In this document: piece by piece, positions 63,421 through 64,000 of the stretch
How the letters are laid out: each line of letters begins with the position of its first letter
Position numbering within the stretch: the first letter of the stretch is position 1
NCBI RefSeq assembly: GCF_026127265.1
Contig: NZ_WWFG01000005.1
Location: 248,001-312,000 of the forward strand
DNA: 64,000 bases
Direction: 5' to 3'
DNA from: Nostoc sp. KVJ3
Lineage (GTDB): Bacteria > Cyanobacteriota > Cyanobacteriia > Cyanobacteriales > Nostocaceae
Position numbers and translations under genes: made by a program
The notes under the pieces: model-generated
What the model saw: only the letters and a program-made list of their open reading frames with translations
The model's database searches: none
What the model was told of the DNA's origin: nothing

Positions 63421-64000
63421 AAAGATATGGGATACTTACCCAAGGAAGATCATCTGTAGCAGCTACGAGTCAGTTCGTTGCAGTACGCCACCACGATCGC
63501 GACCACGAACACCTGCACATAATTGCTTCCCGAATTCGGTTAGATGGCAGCTTAGTTAATGATTCCTATGATTATTTCAACTCCCAAGTCTCAACTAGAC
63601 GCATCGCGGCGGAACTAGGATTAGAGTAACACCGACAACGAATGAAGCCGTCGCCTCTAAGTTACAGCAAGAGTATGGCATAACTGCACTCACAGCCCCA
63701 ACCGCTCGAAAAGTATTAGAGCAGTCAACAGTAAGCACAAAACCCCAACAAGTAAGGAAATTATTCGCCAAGCAATAGGGGAAGCCATCAAGGATAGTCC
63801 ACTGTCTCCACGTTCATCCAACGCTTGGAGGAAAACAACATTGGGGTATTGCCTAAATGCGGGGGGGAGGAACTACTAGGCTTTACCTACATCCATAATG
63901 ATGTGAAAATCGCTGGTTATCAAGTATACAAACCCTATAGTTGGAACAAACTGCTGTCTGAATACGGAATAACATACGACCAAGAGAAAGATAAGGAAGT
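63421..64000 (+). pseudogene. Relaxase pseudogene, runs off right edge
   Basis: The frame from about 63452 reads SVAATSQFVAVRHHDRDHEH and LHIIASRIRLDG, a relaxase three-histidine motif (HEHLHI), then VNDSYDYF and RRIAAELGLE before a stop. Further pieces continue in shifted frames (EAVASKLQQEYG; GVLPKCGGEELLGFTYIHND; then KLLSEYGITYDQ) to the window edge. It is a second, broken relaxase, different from the intact one at 41116-42621, truncated at its start where the transposase remnant begins. Confidence 0.8.

Overview
The window looks like part of a large conjugative or mobilisable plasmid from a filamentous, probably heterocyst-forming (Nostocales-type), cyanobacterium. This is an inference from several things seen together. 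The HIP1 octamer GCGATCGC recurs throughout, as do dispersed GC-rich palindromes of the cyanobacterial kind (GCGTAGC.../...CATCGC). There are Ycf35/DUF2997/Ycf46-type cyanobacterial proteins. The plasmid functions are relaxase, MobC, a type IV secretion (T4SS) operon, PRTRC cassette, primase, one ParAB pair and three actin-like ParM loci. No tRNA, rRNA, CRISPR array or core housekeeping gene was seen.

Layout. 1-4.3 kb: a Ycf46-like AAA ATPase start, DUF2997, Ycf35-like, a coiled-coil protein and a Dda/RecD-like helicase, all on the minus strand. 4.7-10.9 kb: a hybrid histidine kinase, a TnpB element, and a two-gene ATPase + PIN-like nuclease unit that may be a defence or toxin module. 11.1-23.9 kb: a minus-strand T4SS operon (VirB2-, VirB3/4-, VirB5-, VirB6-, VirB8-, VirB10-, VirB9-like). 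An IS630-family element, itself broken by a small non-autonomous element, sits inside it, and virB4 and virB10 are both split by -1 frame changes. No VirD4 coupling protein or VirB11 is visible. 24.3-25.4 kb: an Rpn-type nuclease with an apparent intragenic C-terminal small protein and a stand-alone copy of that small protein. 25.5-28.9 kb: a 1123-residue protein carrying a DFDGD motif, read here as a non-canonical two-barrel RNA polymerase. 29.6-32.2 kb: divergent two-component genes. 32.3-36.6 kb: a PRTRC cassette in the order E-C-F-B-A-ThiF. 36.8-39.5 kb: small accessory genes (broken Uma2, Gp157-like, nuclease-like). 39.6-43.0 kb: AEP-type primase, relaxase and MobC.

43.0-64 kb is a maintenance region. 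ParM1/ParR1 lies behind a set of 11-bp iterons resembling the parC site of plasmid R1, followed by a MobD-like ATPase, a membrane protein and a lipoprotein. Next come three small basic/acidic proteins, a complete Ycf46-like AAA ATPase, and ParM2 with a small partner and its own 11-bp iterons. A structured-RNA candidate and a decayed sigma-70 gene follow, then ParB/ParA with paired 18-bp operator-like repeats, a canonical TnpB element with an end hairpin, ParM3, a frameshifted ParR3, and at the right edge a transposase pseudogene and a relaxase pseudogene.

How the parts fit: MobC, relaxase, T4SS and the MobD-like ATPase would handle transfer; primase and helicase replication; ParAB and the ParM/ParR loci segregation. 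The Rpn unit, the ATPase-PIN pair and the Gp157-like gene are candidates for conflict with phage or other plasmids. The most unusual items are the DFDGD polymerase-like protein, the duplicated Rpn tail, and the co-existence of three ParM loci with 11-bp repeats. All family calls come from reading motifs; no database search was run.
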